From JBFWWP01 sp050246115 (GTDB taxonomy: Bacteria > Planctomycetota > UBA8108 > UBA1146 > JAJFFE01), in assembly GCA_050246115.1 (NCBI GenBank), contig JBFWWP010000016.1, forward strand, positions 71,263 to 135,262: a DNA stretch of 64,000 nucleotides, read 5' to 3'. Below are positions 46,009 through 57,100 of this stretch, in pieces (the stretch's first letter is position 1; the number at the start of each line of letters is the position of its first letter). The notes below the pieces were generated by a model. That model saw nothing but the letters and a program-made list of their open reading frames with translations. It was not told the DNA's origin and ran no database searches. A program made the position numbers and the translations under genes.

Positions 46009-47565
46009 ATGTCGACAACCCGCCGATTGCTATTGTGTGCTGCCTTGCTTGCGGGCGTGCCTGCCGGGGCTGCAGCCCAAACGCCCACCTTCACCAACGA
46101 GACGGGAACGCGGCTCACCTTCGGGGCGACCGACGGTTCCGAGCGCTCCTTCGCCGTCGCGGACTACGATCAGGACGGGGCTGACGATGTGTTGGTCGGA
46201 CGACGTGTCGGCCTGAACAACAACACCGGCTCGCCGTTGGGCAACTTGCTGTTCATGAACCTTGGCGGCGTGCTGACCAACCAAGAGGCGGCACTTGCAC
46301 CCGCGCTGGTAGCGCCCCGTCGCACGCGAGACGTGGTCACGGCTGACTTCAACGCCGACGGCTGGCCGGATGCCATGGTCGGCGATGGTCCGAGCGACGC
46401 CCCGCTGTTGCTGTTGAACCAGGGCGCGGTCGCGGGTGTTTGGCAAGGACTCGTGTCGCAGCCGCTGCTCTTGCCCGTCGGCTTCACCGTCGATTGCTGG
46501 AGCCTCGGCGTCGGCGATCTCACGAACGACGGGGACGCCTACCCCGATGTCTTCGTCGGGGTCCGCAATGGGAACGACCGCATGCTCGTCAATCTCGGCC
46601 CGGGTCCGGGTGGTTGGCTCGGGTTCGCGGACGAGTCGACGCGGCTGGGGACCAACGCCAACACCAACGCGGTTCGCTCGGTGACGATTCGCGACATGAA
46701 CAACGACGGCGACCAAGACATCGTCCAGGGCGTGACCGGCACGGGCCTGTTGCGAATGCTGAAGAACGACGGCGCGGGTCAGTTCACCACGACGCCCCAG
46801 AACATCCTCCAGAACGCCACTTACAACCACGGGCTCGGGGACCTGAACGACGACGGGCTCCTGGACATCTTCTGCGTGAACAACGGGGTCGACTCCTACG
46901 TGCTCAACAACGGCCCGGCGGCGGCCGACGGCATCGGCTTGGGGAGCTTCACGAATGCGCCCAACCCGTCCGGTTTCGGCGCCGCCGTGCGAGTCGCCGA
47001 CATCGACGGGAACGGTTCCGATGACTTCTTGGTGGCTGATCTGGATCAGGAGTTTCCGCAGGATTGCGCGCGTCGGCTCGCGTTCCTCTTCAACTCCGGG
47101 AGTGTGCCGTTCCTGTCGAACGGCTATCCGACGCCGCAGCCGTGGACCCCGAACGGCACTTCGGACGTAGCCGTCTTGGACATCGATGGCGACGGCGACC
47201 TGGATCTGGTGATCGGTCACTGCGCAGGCACGAGCGTCTTCATGCAGGATGGCTCCCCGAATCCGCCGGTCACTTTCATTCGCGGCGATAGCAACGGTGA
47301 CGGCGCCGTGAACGTGGCGGATCCGGTCTATGCGCTCAACTATCTGTTCAACTCGGGACCGCAAACTTGCATCGATGCGATGGACGTGAACGACGACGGC
47401 ACGGTCAACATTGCCGACGGCGTGGCGGTGCTCGCCTTCCTGTTCTCGGGTGGAGTGGAGCCGGAGTCTCCGCATCCTGCCTGCGGCCAGGATCCCACGA
47501 CCGACGACCCAGGGCTGCCCACCCCCGGCGAACTGGGCTGCGACGCCTCGGCGGCTTGTCCGTAG
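46009..47565 (+). CDS. Secreted FG-GAP/VCBS propeller protein with dockerin pair
   Basis: A 518-residue exported protein; signal peptide LLLCAALLAGVPAGAAAQ. Residues about 35-410 contain repeated calcium-loop blades of the FG-GAP/VCBS type: VADYDQDGADDVLVG, TADFNADGWPDAMVG, VGDLTNDGDAYPDVFVG, IRDMNNDGDQDIVQG, LGDLNDDGLLDIFCV and LDIDGDGDLDLVIG. Two dockerin loops follow (RGDSNGDGAVNVADPVYAL, DVNDDGTVNIADGVAVL) with the tail ACG...LGCDASAACP. Likely a surface-attached calcium-binding protein. It converges on aceA. Confidence 0.87.
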   Translation: MSTTRRLLLCAALLAGVPAGAAAQTPTFTNETGTRLTFGATDGSERSFAVADYDQDGADDVLVGRRVGLNNNTGSPLGNLLFMNLGGVLTNQEAALAPALVAPRRTRDVVTADFNADGWPDAMVGDGPSDAPLLLLNQGAVAGVWQGLVSQPLLLPVGFTVDCWSLGVGDLTNDGDAYPDVFVGVRNGNDRMLVNLGPGPGGWLGFADESTRLGTNANTNAVRSVTIRDMNNDGDQDIVQGVTGTGLLRMLKNDGAGQFTTTPQNILQNATYNHGLGDLNDDGLLDIFCVNNGVDSYVLNNGPAAADGIGLGSFTNAPNPSGFGAAVRVADIDGNGSDDFLVADLDQEFPQDCARRLAFLFNSGSVPFLSNGYPTPQPWTPNGTSDVAVLDIDGDGDLDLVIGHCAGTSVFMQDGSPNPPVTFIRGDSNGDGAVNVADPVYALNYLFNSGPQTCIDAMDVNDDGTVNIADGVAVLAFLFSGGVEPESPHPACGQDPTTDDPGLPTPGELGCDASAACP

Positions 47566-47642
47566 CCGACGTCGGCGTTGCGGGGTTTGCGATTGGTTTG
47601 CTCGCGAGTGAACGAGCGTCCGAAAGTGTCGCACGCCAGAGC

Positions 47643-47683
47643 CAGCCCCGACGCGAGCGCCAAGCGCTCGCGTCGAGGCTGGA
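47643..47683. terminator. Strong hairpin between convergent genes
   Basis: A 19-bp stem with one mismatch and a caa loop: ccagccccgacgcgagcgc with gcgctcgcgtcgaggctgg. It lies between the FG-GAP/dockerin gene (plus) and aceA (minus), so it can serve both strands. There is no long T-run on either side. Confidence 0.7.
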
Positions 47684-47702
47684 GGGGGGACTTCGGTCCG
47701 GC

Positions 47703-49100
47703 CTAGATGCCGGACTTGCGCGGGGTCACGGGCTGCGGCGCTGTGGTTGGGGTCACGGGCGTCGGCCTGTCGAGCACGACCGCGGCGGGACGTTGCGGGG
47801 GCGTGGGGCGCGCTGCCGGAGCGGCAACGAACTGGTCGTCTTCGGTCGAGCCATGGAGTGCGCTCGTGGCGGCCGTTCCCCCGGAGATCACCTTCAGGAC
47901 GTCGTCGAAGTAGCCGGTCCCGACTTCTCGCTGGTGCTTCGCGGCGGTGTAGCCCGACGCTTCCATGCGAAACTCCTTCTCCTGGAGTTCCACGTAAGCC
48001 GCCATGCCGCGTCGCGAGTAGTCGCGGCTGAGCTCGAACATGGACTGGTTCAAGGCGTGGAAACCCGCCAAGGTCACGAACTGGAATTTGTACCCCATGG
48101 CGCCGAGCTCCTCCTGGAAGCGGGCGATGGTGGCGTCGTCCAGGTTCTTCCTCCAGTTGAACGACGGGGAGCAGTTGTAGGCCAGGAGCTTGCCCGGGAA
48201 CTGGGCATGAATGGCCTCCGCGAACCGCCGCGCCTCGTCGAGGTTCGGCGTCGAGGTCTCGCACCAGATGAGGTCGGCATACGGGGCGTAGGCAAGGCCG
48301 CGAGCGATGGCGGCGTCGAGGCCGTCCCGTACGCGGAAGAAGCCCTCGACGGTACGCTCGCCCGTGAGGAAGGCGCGGTCGCGCTCGTCATGGTCACTGG
48401 TGAGGAGGTTGGCGGACATGGCATCGGTACGCGCGACGATGATCGTCGGCACGTTCATGACGTCGGCCGCCAAGCGGGCCGCGATGAGGGTCTGCACGAA
48501 GGTGCGCGTGGGAATCAGCACCTTCCCGCCGAGGTGGCCGCATTTCTTCTCGGACGAGAGTTGGTCCTCGAAGTGGACCGCCGCCGCACCGGCTTCGATC
48601 ATGCCCTTCATGAGTTCGAAGGCGTTCAGTGGGCCGCCGAATCCGGCCTCCGCGTCGGCGACGATCGGCGCGAACCAGTCGATGCCGTTGCGCCCCTCCA
48701 TGTGATGGATCTGATCGGCGCGCTGCAAGGTCTGATTCAAGCGCTTCACTAGCTGCGGGACGCTGTTGGCCGGGTAGAGACTTTGATCGGGGTACATGTT
48801 GCCAGAGAGGTTCGCGTCGGCGGCGACTTGCCAGCCGCTGACGTAGATGGCCTTCAAGCCGGCTTTGACCATTTGCATGGCTTGGTTGCCGGTGAGCGCA
48901 CCCAGCGCGCGCACGAACGGCATGTCGTTCAACATGTACCACAGCTTGTCGGCGCCGCGTCGGGCCAACGTGTGCTCGATCTCGACGCTGCCGCGGAGGC
49001 GCAGCACGTCCTCCGGGCTGTATTCGCGCACGATTCCGCGCCAACGGGGGGCTTGGCTCCAGCTCTGGCTCATCGCGGGGATACGTGAATAGTCGACCAC
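47703..49100 (-). CDS. aceA: Isocitrate lyase
   Basis: Cleaves isocitrate to glyoxylate and succinate in the glyoxylate shunt. The match to enterobacterial AceA runs from WRGIVREYSPEDVLRLRGS to TAATSALHGSTEDDQF. The catalytic signature KKCGH (Cys general acid), VADAEAGFGG, and the NCSPSFNW and TLAGFHALN segments are present. A 35-residue Pro/Thr-rich tail follows the usual end, which is unusual. The GTG at 49100 has agagga nine bases upstream and is preferred; an in-frame ATG at 49127 lacks a ribosome site. It follows aceB by 78 bp and ends near a strong hairpin. Confidence 0.95.
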   Translation of the reverse strand: MVDYSRIPAMSQSWSQAPRWRGIVREYSPEDVLRLRGSVEIEHTLARRGADKLWYMLNDMPFVRALGALTGNQAMQMVKAGLKAIYVSGWQVAADANLSGNMYPDQSLYPANSVPQLVKRLNQTLQRADQIHHMEGRNGIDWFAPIVADAEAGFGGPLNAFELMKGMIEAGAAAVHFEDQLSSEKKCGHLGGKVLIPTRTFVQTLIAARLAADVMNVPTIIVARTDAMSANLLTSDHDERDRAFLTGERTVEGFFRVRDGLDAAIARGLAYAPYADLIWCETSTPNLDEARRFAEAIHAQFPGKLLAYNCSPSFNWRKNLDDATIARFQEELGAMGYKFQFVTLAGFHALNQSMFELSRDYSRRGMAAYVELQEKEFRMEASGYTAAKHQREVGTGYFDDVLKVISGGTAATSALHGSTEDDQFVAAPAARPTPPQRPAAVVLDRPTPVTPTTAPQPVTPRKSGI

Positions 49101-49178
49101 GGAGTCGTTCCTCTCGTTGGAGATCATGGGGTGTCGTTCGTTGGCATCCGTCGCGTCAGACCCGAGACGCGGTCCGGC

Positions 49179-50756
<1,578 letters not shown>

Positions 50757-51329
50757 GGCGTAGCTCTTTCCCGGTGCATACCAAGAAGCGGGTTTCACGC
50801 GACAGATGGCAAGTCCGGGGCCCAGGTATCCCACTCGTGCAGCCATGCGAGCGCGGCCGTAGCGCGATTCGACACGGCGCGTGCCCGACGGAAGTTCGAA
50901 ACCGGAACGCTGGAGTCGGTCTCTTGGACAGCGGCAGCGAGTGGATGGTGGGCGGCGACGAGTTTGTCGGTGTGTTTAGCGGACAGCCCGCATCGGGAAC
51001 GTGGCGCCGCCGACGGCCGGGAACGCCGCCACGTAGGCCGGCCGTGTAGCTCGTGGTCGGAGCGGAGTAGGAGGTTTCGACGGGTTGCTCGGGGAGGCGT
51101 CGCGCTCCGCAGCAGGTTCCGACGGCCTTGCAGCGGTCACGGGTCGATGGGTCGCCGGCAGCGACCTCGAACCGAAAGGATGACGCGGCGCGGGCCGGAT
51201 CCTCCCGAGGCTCGAGAGGCTACGACCCAGCGTGGAGTCCAGGCCGAGCCAGTACGCGGGTTGTCCCGCCCGGAGCGGCCAGCGACGCAGATCGTGTACG
51301 CACCGCCACTGTACCTACGGATCGGACCA
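50757..51329. other. Intergenic region upstream of aceB, no gene seen
   Basis: About 570 bp without a supported gene. Open frames across it have Arg/Ser-rich translations with no domain. It should contain the aceB promoter and borders a dockerin relic at 51330. Confidence 0.4.
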
Positions 51330-51488
51330 CTAAGGACAGACTCCTGGCGCGGCACAGTCGATGGTCGCGCCCGCCGGCCCGCAGTCGGGATACGGTGATC
51401 CCGGGGGCGGCCCGCCACCGAAGAGGTGGGACAGCAAGTAGATGCCATCGGCGACGTCCAACTGCATGTCTCCGCACCAGCCGCGCCT
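51330..51488 (-). pseudogene. Relic of a dockerin-protein gene
   Basis: The minus strand encodes RRGWCGD, then DVADGIYLLSHLFGGGPPP, then PDCG...TIDCAAPGVCP followed by a stop, i.e. one dockerin repeat and the characteristic Cys-Cys-Pro tail of the intact genes here. The first calcium loop is damaged (R-R-G-W-C-G-D instead of R-G-D-x-N-G-D). Upstream there is no second repeat, signal peptide or catalytic domain. It is read as a decayed 3' end of a dockerin gene. Confidence 0.7.
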
Positions 51489-51657
51489 CACGTCGACCGG
51501 GTGCTGCGATTCGGGCGGCGGCCGCGAATGGGTACTTGGTTCCCGCGCCTCACCCTGCGACGATGCCCGTTCCGGTGGTCGGGTCCGCCGGTGGTACCAT
51601 GACCGCTTGTGCACCTGGGCCCCGAGGCGACCCGCGGACGAGTGAAGGGACACGACC

Positions 51658-53892
51658 GTGCGAGTGACCTGGGCTCTCATCTCGACTCTGTGCTCGATCG
51701 GCTGCGCGGGGACTGGGCCGACGGTTCACTCGGACGGGACGATTCCCGCGGCCTGTGCGGGCTGCGTGAGTCCGCCACCGCTCGAAGCGCTCGCCGCCGA
51801 CGCCAGTCCCAAGGTTCGTCGGCTCCGGACCTTTCACGACCAGCGGGAAGACAAGCGCCACCCGTACCTCGGGATGGCCGCGACTCTCGAAGGCATCCGA
51901 GACCTCATCCCCAAGGCGAGTTCCGCGGTCGAGCGCCTCCGACTGGAGCACCTCCTGACCCATGCGCTTCTCTGCGAGGGGTCCGCGGAAGAAGGCGTCG
52001 GGGTTCTCGAGCGCTGGCGACTCGCGCTCCCCGATTTGGCGGTCTCGCCCGACACGGAGATGCGGTTTTGGTACGGGCTCGGGATGGCCCACTTCCGCCT
52101 TGCCGAGCGCCAGAACTGCGTGGCCGGGCACAACGAAGACAGCTGTCTGTTCCCGCTCGAGGGGGGAGGGGTACACACGCAGGGCGAAGAGGCGCTTGCT
52201 GCCGTGCGTGCGTTCGAGTTGGCACTCGAGCTCGACCCGCGCTTCGACGAGGCGCGCTGGTTGGCGAACGTGGCCCAGATGGCGCTCGGTGCGTATCCCG
52301 ACCAGACGCCAGATCGTTACCGCCTGCCACCGACCCACGTCGAGTCGGAAACGGACCTGCCACGCTTCAAGGATCGGGCCGCTGCGCTCGGGGTGGCCCG
52401 ACACGATCGCGCGGGGGGCGCGGTCCTGGAGGACATCGATGGCAACGGCCTCCTGGATGTGCTGACTTCGTCCTTCGATCCGGGACATCGACTGGCGCTC
52501 TACTTCCAACGTGCCCCTGAGGTCTTCGAGGATGGGTCCACTTCCCCCGGCCTCGAGGACCAACTCGGCGGAGTCGACCTCCTGTGCCGCGACTTCGACG
52601 ACGACGGGCTTCTCGACATCCTGGTCCTTCGCGGGGGGCACCTCGGCGAGATCGGGCAGCTTCCCGATTCGCTCCTGCAGCAAGTGCAACCCGGGGTGTT
52701 TCGCGACGTCACAGCCGAAGCGGGGTTCGAGATCGACGCGCCCACGCGGACCGCTTCCGCCGCCGACATCGACCTCGATGGAGACCTCGACCTCTTCCTT
52801 GGGTACGAGACCATTCTTCGCGGCCCGAGCGGGGCACGATTCCCCCATCGCCTCTTGCGCAACGACGGAGGGATGCGCTTCACCGACATCACCGACGGAT
52901 CGGGAATCGCTACCGCGCCGACCTGCGCTGGCGCGAGCTTCGGTGATATCGACGGGGACCGCTACCCCGACCTGTTCGTCTCGCACTCCAGCGCTCGCAA
53001 TCGGCTCTACCACAACCGAGGTGACGGGACCTTCACCGACGTCACAGCGGACGCGGGTGTGGCCGAACCCCTGGAGAGCAGCGTCACTTGGTTCTTCGAC
53101 TATGACAACGACGGGGACTTGGACCTCTTCGTGGCTCACTACGCGCAGTCCGACCGCGGGGCCGCGATTGCCCGCTACTACTTCGAGTCGGTCGTCCCCC
53201 GGAGCACGATGCGCCTCTACGACAACCGGGGCAACGGTCGGTTCGACGACGTCACGGCTGCGCGCGGCCTCGCTCGGGTCTGCTTTCCCATCGGGGGCAA
53301 CTTCGGAGATCTGGACGGCAACGGGTTCCCCGATATCTACCTCGCGACCGGAGCCCCGGAGATGGATGCGCTATGGCCGAACGTCGCGCTCGTCAACCAC
53401 GACGGACAGGCGTTCCGGGATGCGACCAAGGCCGCAGGGCTCGGTCACCTCCAGAAGGGCAATGGAGTGGCATTCGGCGATATCGACCGAGACGGCGACC
53501 AGGACGTTCTCGTGCAGGTCGGGGGTGTCCACCTGGACGACGGCTTCGCCAATGTACTGTTCGACAATCCAGGTCACGGCCACCACTGGCTCACGGTCGA
53601 TCTCCGCGGGAGCGACTCCAACCGATTCGGCATCGGCAGCCGGATTCGACTTCGCGTCGAAGGTCCACAGGGGGAGCGGGATCTCTTCGCGTTCGTGGGT
53701 TCCACCAGCAGCCTGGGCGGGAACAGCCTGCAAGAGGAGTTCGCGCTCGGTGACGCGACTCGGATCATCGAGCTCGAGGTGTTCTGGCCGAAGACTGCGG
53801 CGACGCAGAGGTTCCCGGACGTTCCGCTCGACACCCGGGTTCGCGTGCGCGAGGACCGGGCGTCACTGGAAGTCGTCGACGGCAGCCGCTGA
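51658..53892 (+). CDS. Lipoprotein with TPR, FG-GAP/VCBS repeats and ASPIC/UnbV domain
   Basis: A 744-residue lipoprotein. The GTG at 51658 follows aaggga; the lipobox is CSIGC. Residues about 60-215 are helical and TPR-like. Then come calcium-loop propeller blades (LEDIDGNGLLDVLTS, CRDFDDDGLLDILVL, AADIDLDGDLDLFLG, FGDIDGDRYPDLFVS, FFDYDNDGDLDLFVA, FGDLDGNGFPDIYLA, FGDIDRDGDQDVLVQ). The C-terminus has HHWLTVDLRGSDSNRFGIGSRIRL and a late ELEVFWPKTAATQRF, typical of the ASPIC/UnbV domain. Such proteins are common in Planctomycetota and are probably surface-located; the ligand is unknown. Confidence 0.87.
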   Translation: MRVTWALISTLCSIGCAGTGPTVHSDGTIPAACAGCVSPPPLEALAADASPKVRRLRTFHDQREDKRHPYLGMAATLEGIRDLIPKASSAVERLRLEHLLTHALLCEGSAEEGVGVLERWRLALPDLAVSPDTEMRFWYGLGMAHFRLAERQNCVAGHNEDSCLFPLEGGGVHTQGEEALAAVRAFELALELDPRFDEARWLANVAQMALGAYPDQTPDRYRLPPTHVESETDLPRFKDRAAALGVARHDRAGGAVLEDIDGNGLLDVLTSSFDPGHRLALYFQRAPEVFEDGSTSPGLEDQLGGVDLLCRDFDDDGLLDILVLRGGHLGEIGQLPDSLLQQVQPGVFRDVTAEAGFEIDAPTRTASAADIDLDGDLDLFLGYETILRGPSGARFPHRLLRNDGGMRFTDITDGSGIATAPTCAGASFGDIDGDRYPDLFVSHSSARNRLYHNRGDGTFTDVTADAGVAEPLESSVTWFFDYDNDGDLDLFVAHYAQSDRGAAIARYYFESVVPRSTMRLYDNRGNGRFDDVTAARGLARVCFPIGGNFGDLDGNGFPDIYLATGAPEMDALWPNVALVNHDGQAFRDATKAAGLGHLQKGNGVAFGDIDRDGDQDVLVQVGGVHLDDGFANVLFDNPGHGHHWLTVDLRGSDSNRFGIGSRIRLRVEGPQGERDLFAFVGSTSSLGGNSLQEEFALGDATRIIELEVFWPKTAATQRFPDVPLDTRVRVREDRASLEVVDGSR

Positions 53893-53958
53893 CACCAGTA
53901 ACCCGACACGCCCGTCTGCAGAGGCGTCGCCATGAGCCGCCCTTCTCGACGGCCGCAG

Positions 53959-54006
53959 CAGCGCGGGAGGTCCCCTGCGTGGGAGGTCCCCTGCGTGGGA
54001 GGTCCC
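53959..54006. repeat. 16-bp tandem repeat
   Basis: Two exact ctgcgtgggaggtccc units (53975-54006) and one changed unit before them. It lies in the 244-bp gap between the convergent lipoprotein and 1343-aa genes, which otherwise holds nothing recognisable. Confidence 0.7.
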
Positions 54007-54136
54007 ATGAGTCGGAGGAGCAGTGCGGTGCTAACGTTCCGCGCCACGCGATCCGCTGCCGTTCGCATGGGCCCGCGGGTGCCGTGCAAACTTCGTGCGA
54101 CCCGATCTCGGGGGCCGGAGTTACTCCGGGGCAGGA

Positions 54137-57100
54137 TCATTGCCAGGGCAATGTGATTCGACCCGTGTCGGGCGCGGCGAAGAACTCCCGTTCATAGGTT
54201 TCTCCATTGTCGAGTCGAAGCTGCGCGGTGTAGCGCACGTCGCGCTGGAGTGGGAGATCCGAGCCAAGGGGCACCGCCATCCAGGGAGCGTCGGCTCCCT
54301 GAGAACGTCGCACCCAGACTCGGTCGTCTGCGAGCCGGGGCGTGACTTCCGGAGAGGCGAAGAAGGCGACGACCGCACCCTCTCGAAGAGAGACGTCCAC
54401 CGTCGTGTCGCCGCCTCCAGGAAGAGCGCTCGTGGGGACTTCTCCCACGAGGACGTCGAACCAACCGCTTCGTACCTCGACGCGCACCGTGGCAACCGTT
54501 GCGCCCGGCGAGATGGTCAAGGTCTCCCCCGTACTCGATCCGAGCACCGACGACCGACCGTCACGGGTCCAAGCCGTCGCGGTGAGCATCCCGGGGGGAC
54601 GCGGTTCTGGCCGAAGAGTGATCGAACGCGACTTGCTCACGAGGATCTGGCACTCTCCGGGGCCCTGGACGTGTGCGATCCCCGTGCGAATCGTGCCGTC
54701 GTCTCCTTGAATCGTGTACTCGTGGGGACCGGTGGTCTCGCACGAGATCGACGCGACGCCGCTCCGATCCGTCGTGAAGGAATGAGAGCGATCCCATTGC
54801 CGTTGCCATTGTCCCCGAGCGTTGGCGACCGGTGACCCGGCCTCGTCCACGAAGCGAAGTGTCGCTCGAAACGAGTCGAAGAGAAGCGCTTGCTCGCCGG
54901 GGTCCATGATGTCGAGCAAGGTGGCAGCGACGTTGACTCCGTGGGCAGCGTCTGGCTCGACGCGGTAGCGACCCGGCCCAGGGACCGTCAGCAAGAACTG
55001 TCCTACCGCATCCGTCTCAAAGGAGATCTCGCCGCCCGTGGGGGTTCGTGCCGTGAAGCTCATCCCTGGCAGCACGTCGTGCGTAGTGCGTGCGGTCCCG
55101 TGGATCACCCAGTGAGTCACCGCCTCCAAGGCGATGATCATCACTTGGCTTTCTCCGTCCGGTCGCACGGTGAGTGCGCGCAAGGAGCGCCTCCCGTCCG
55201 ACGTCACGACTTCTACCTGGTACTCGCCGGGATCCAACCGCGTTCGTTCCACGGGGTCCTCGCCCGGAGACAGAAGCAGTGTAAGTTCGTCGCCAATGGC
55301 CCTCGAGGAGGGAGCTCGCGACGCCCTCGAGAAGACCGCGACCTCCACGCGGCTGGGCCACCGTAGTGGATCCCTATCCGGGCACTCCAATCGAAACTCG
55401 ACCTCCACCGCCCCGGGCACGCGAATGTCGTACGCCGTGGCTGGGTTCGGCTCGACCATGACGAGGCCGCAGTTCACAGGATGGTCCTCGTCGCTCCGAA
55501 GCGCTCGAACCAAGTAGGTTCCGGGGCGGGGGAGGTCGATCTGGGTGTACCCCCGTTCGTCGGTGAGGCCGGTGCCTTTGCACTCTTGGGATCCGAAGAC
55601 CTCGAGACGAACAGGATCCACAGGGCGGCCGAGTGCACCCGTTGCCCGAAACTTCGCGCGAACAGTCCGGTCGCCAGCCTCCCCCCGACGTATGAGGCGG
55701 AACACCAAGTCGCGAGTCCCCTGGCCGCTGCCATCGGCACCGCACGTTTGCGGCTCGCACGCCGCGTAGTCCGGGTGCGAGACCTCGACGATCCTCACCC
55801 CCCCATCGAGTCGATTGATGACACAAGTCCCCGAGTCGTTGGTGCGGCGCTGGTCGTCGCGCCACCAATCATTTTCAGCGCTCCAAGAAGAGAGAATGGA
55901 GACCGAAGCTTGGCTCACCGGCGCCCCGTCCCGATCCATGACGCGCACGCGGAGCGCTGGCACCGACTCGACCATGGAATCGCGGTCGAGAAGGTCTCCT
56001 TGGTTCGGGCCATCCCCTGCCGGTCCGCGAGGTGGCTCCCGAGTGGCAGGGTCTCTCAACACGAACTCGACCGATCCGCACTCGCCCTCGTCAACGGTCA
56101 CGAACTGCATTTCACCGCCATCGGCGAAGACCCCGTAGGCTCCAGCAAGCAACCCCGACAAGCGGAAGCAGCCGCTGGGATCGGTCCGAACCTCATCTCC
56201 ATCTTCGGAGCGCCTGTCCAAGTGGAGCGGATAAGGGGTGCCGTCTGCCAGGCTCCAAGCGCGGACCCTCACCGAAGCCCGCGGCACGCCGTTGGCTCCG
56301 CGCACCACACCCTCGATCGACGCCTCGGGTTTCAGCACGACAGTGCCCAGATCGCCGATCGCTCGCGCGCGCTCGCCCGTCAAGCTGATCGGCTCGGGTC
56401 GAAAGCCATCGGCCGAGATCAGGAGTAGCCGGGCATCTGCCTGCGGAACGAGACCCAGCGCAATGACCCCCCGCGGGTCCGCGATGCCGCGGAGCATCAG
56501 ATGTGGAGTGCAGGTCTCGTACTCGCACAGGTCACTCAATCGTGCATGGGGAATCGGTTGCCCTTTTGGATCGGTGACGCGCACGCGAAGGTCACCGAAG
56601 CGTGGAAGCACTACGCGCAACGTGGTCAGCGACCGCCACACGAAGACCCGATCCGACCAATCTTCATGGCCACACTTGGTGACCGAGAGCCCAATGTCGG
56701 ACTCGGCGTCGATCGAGAAGCCGGAGACGGTTGCGTGGCCGTCTCGATCGGTGGCCGCCACCGACTGCCAGTGCTCGTTTCGCCAGGTCGTGACGCACGC
56801 GAACTCGACCGGCGCGCCATCCTCATCCACGACCGTGACCTCGAAGCCGGCTCCGCGGGAGAGCGTCACCACGCCAAGATCGTAACCTCCCGTCCCTGGG
56901 GCCCACTCGATCGGGCAGGGTTTCGCACCGGCCGCCCACAGCGTTGCTCGGTTTGTGTTCGGAGACAATGGCGTCGAGCGGAAACCCAGACCGTCTCGGA
57001 GCAAAAGGACCTGCCGCGGTGGCCTGAAGAAGGGAGACTCCGATCTGGGCTCTGGCTTGCCCTCTAGGCTGAGCGAGAGCTGCGCGAGGTTGACCGGTGC

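Noticed and set aside
46030..48264. Minus-strand open frame of 744 codons
   Set aside because: It spans the FG-GAP/dockerin gene and runs into aceA in another frame; low stop density from high GC explains it.
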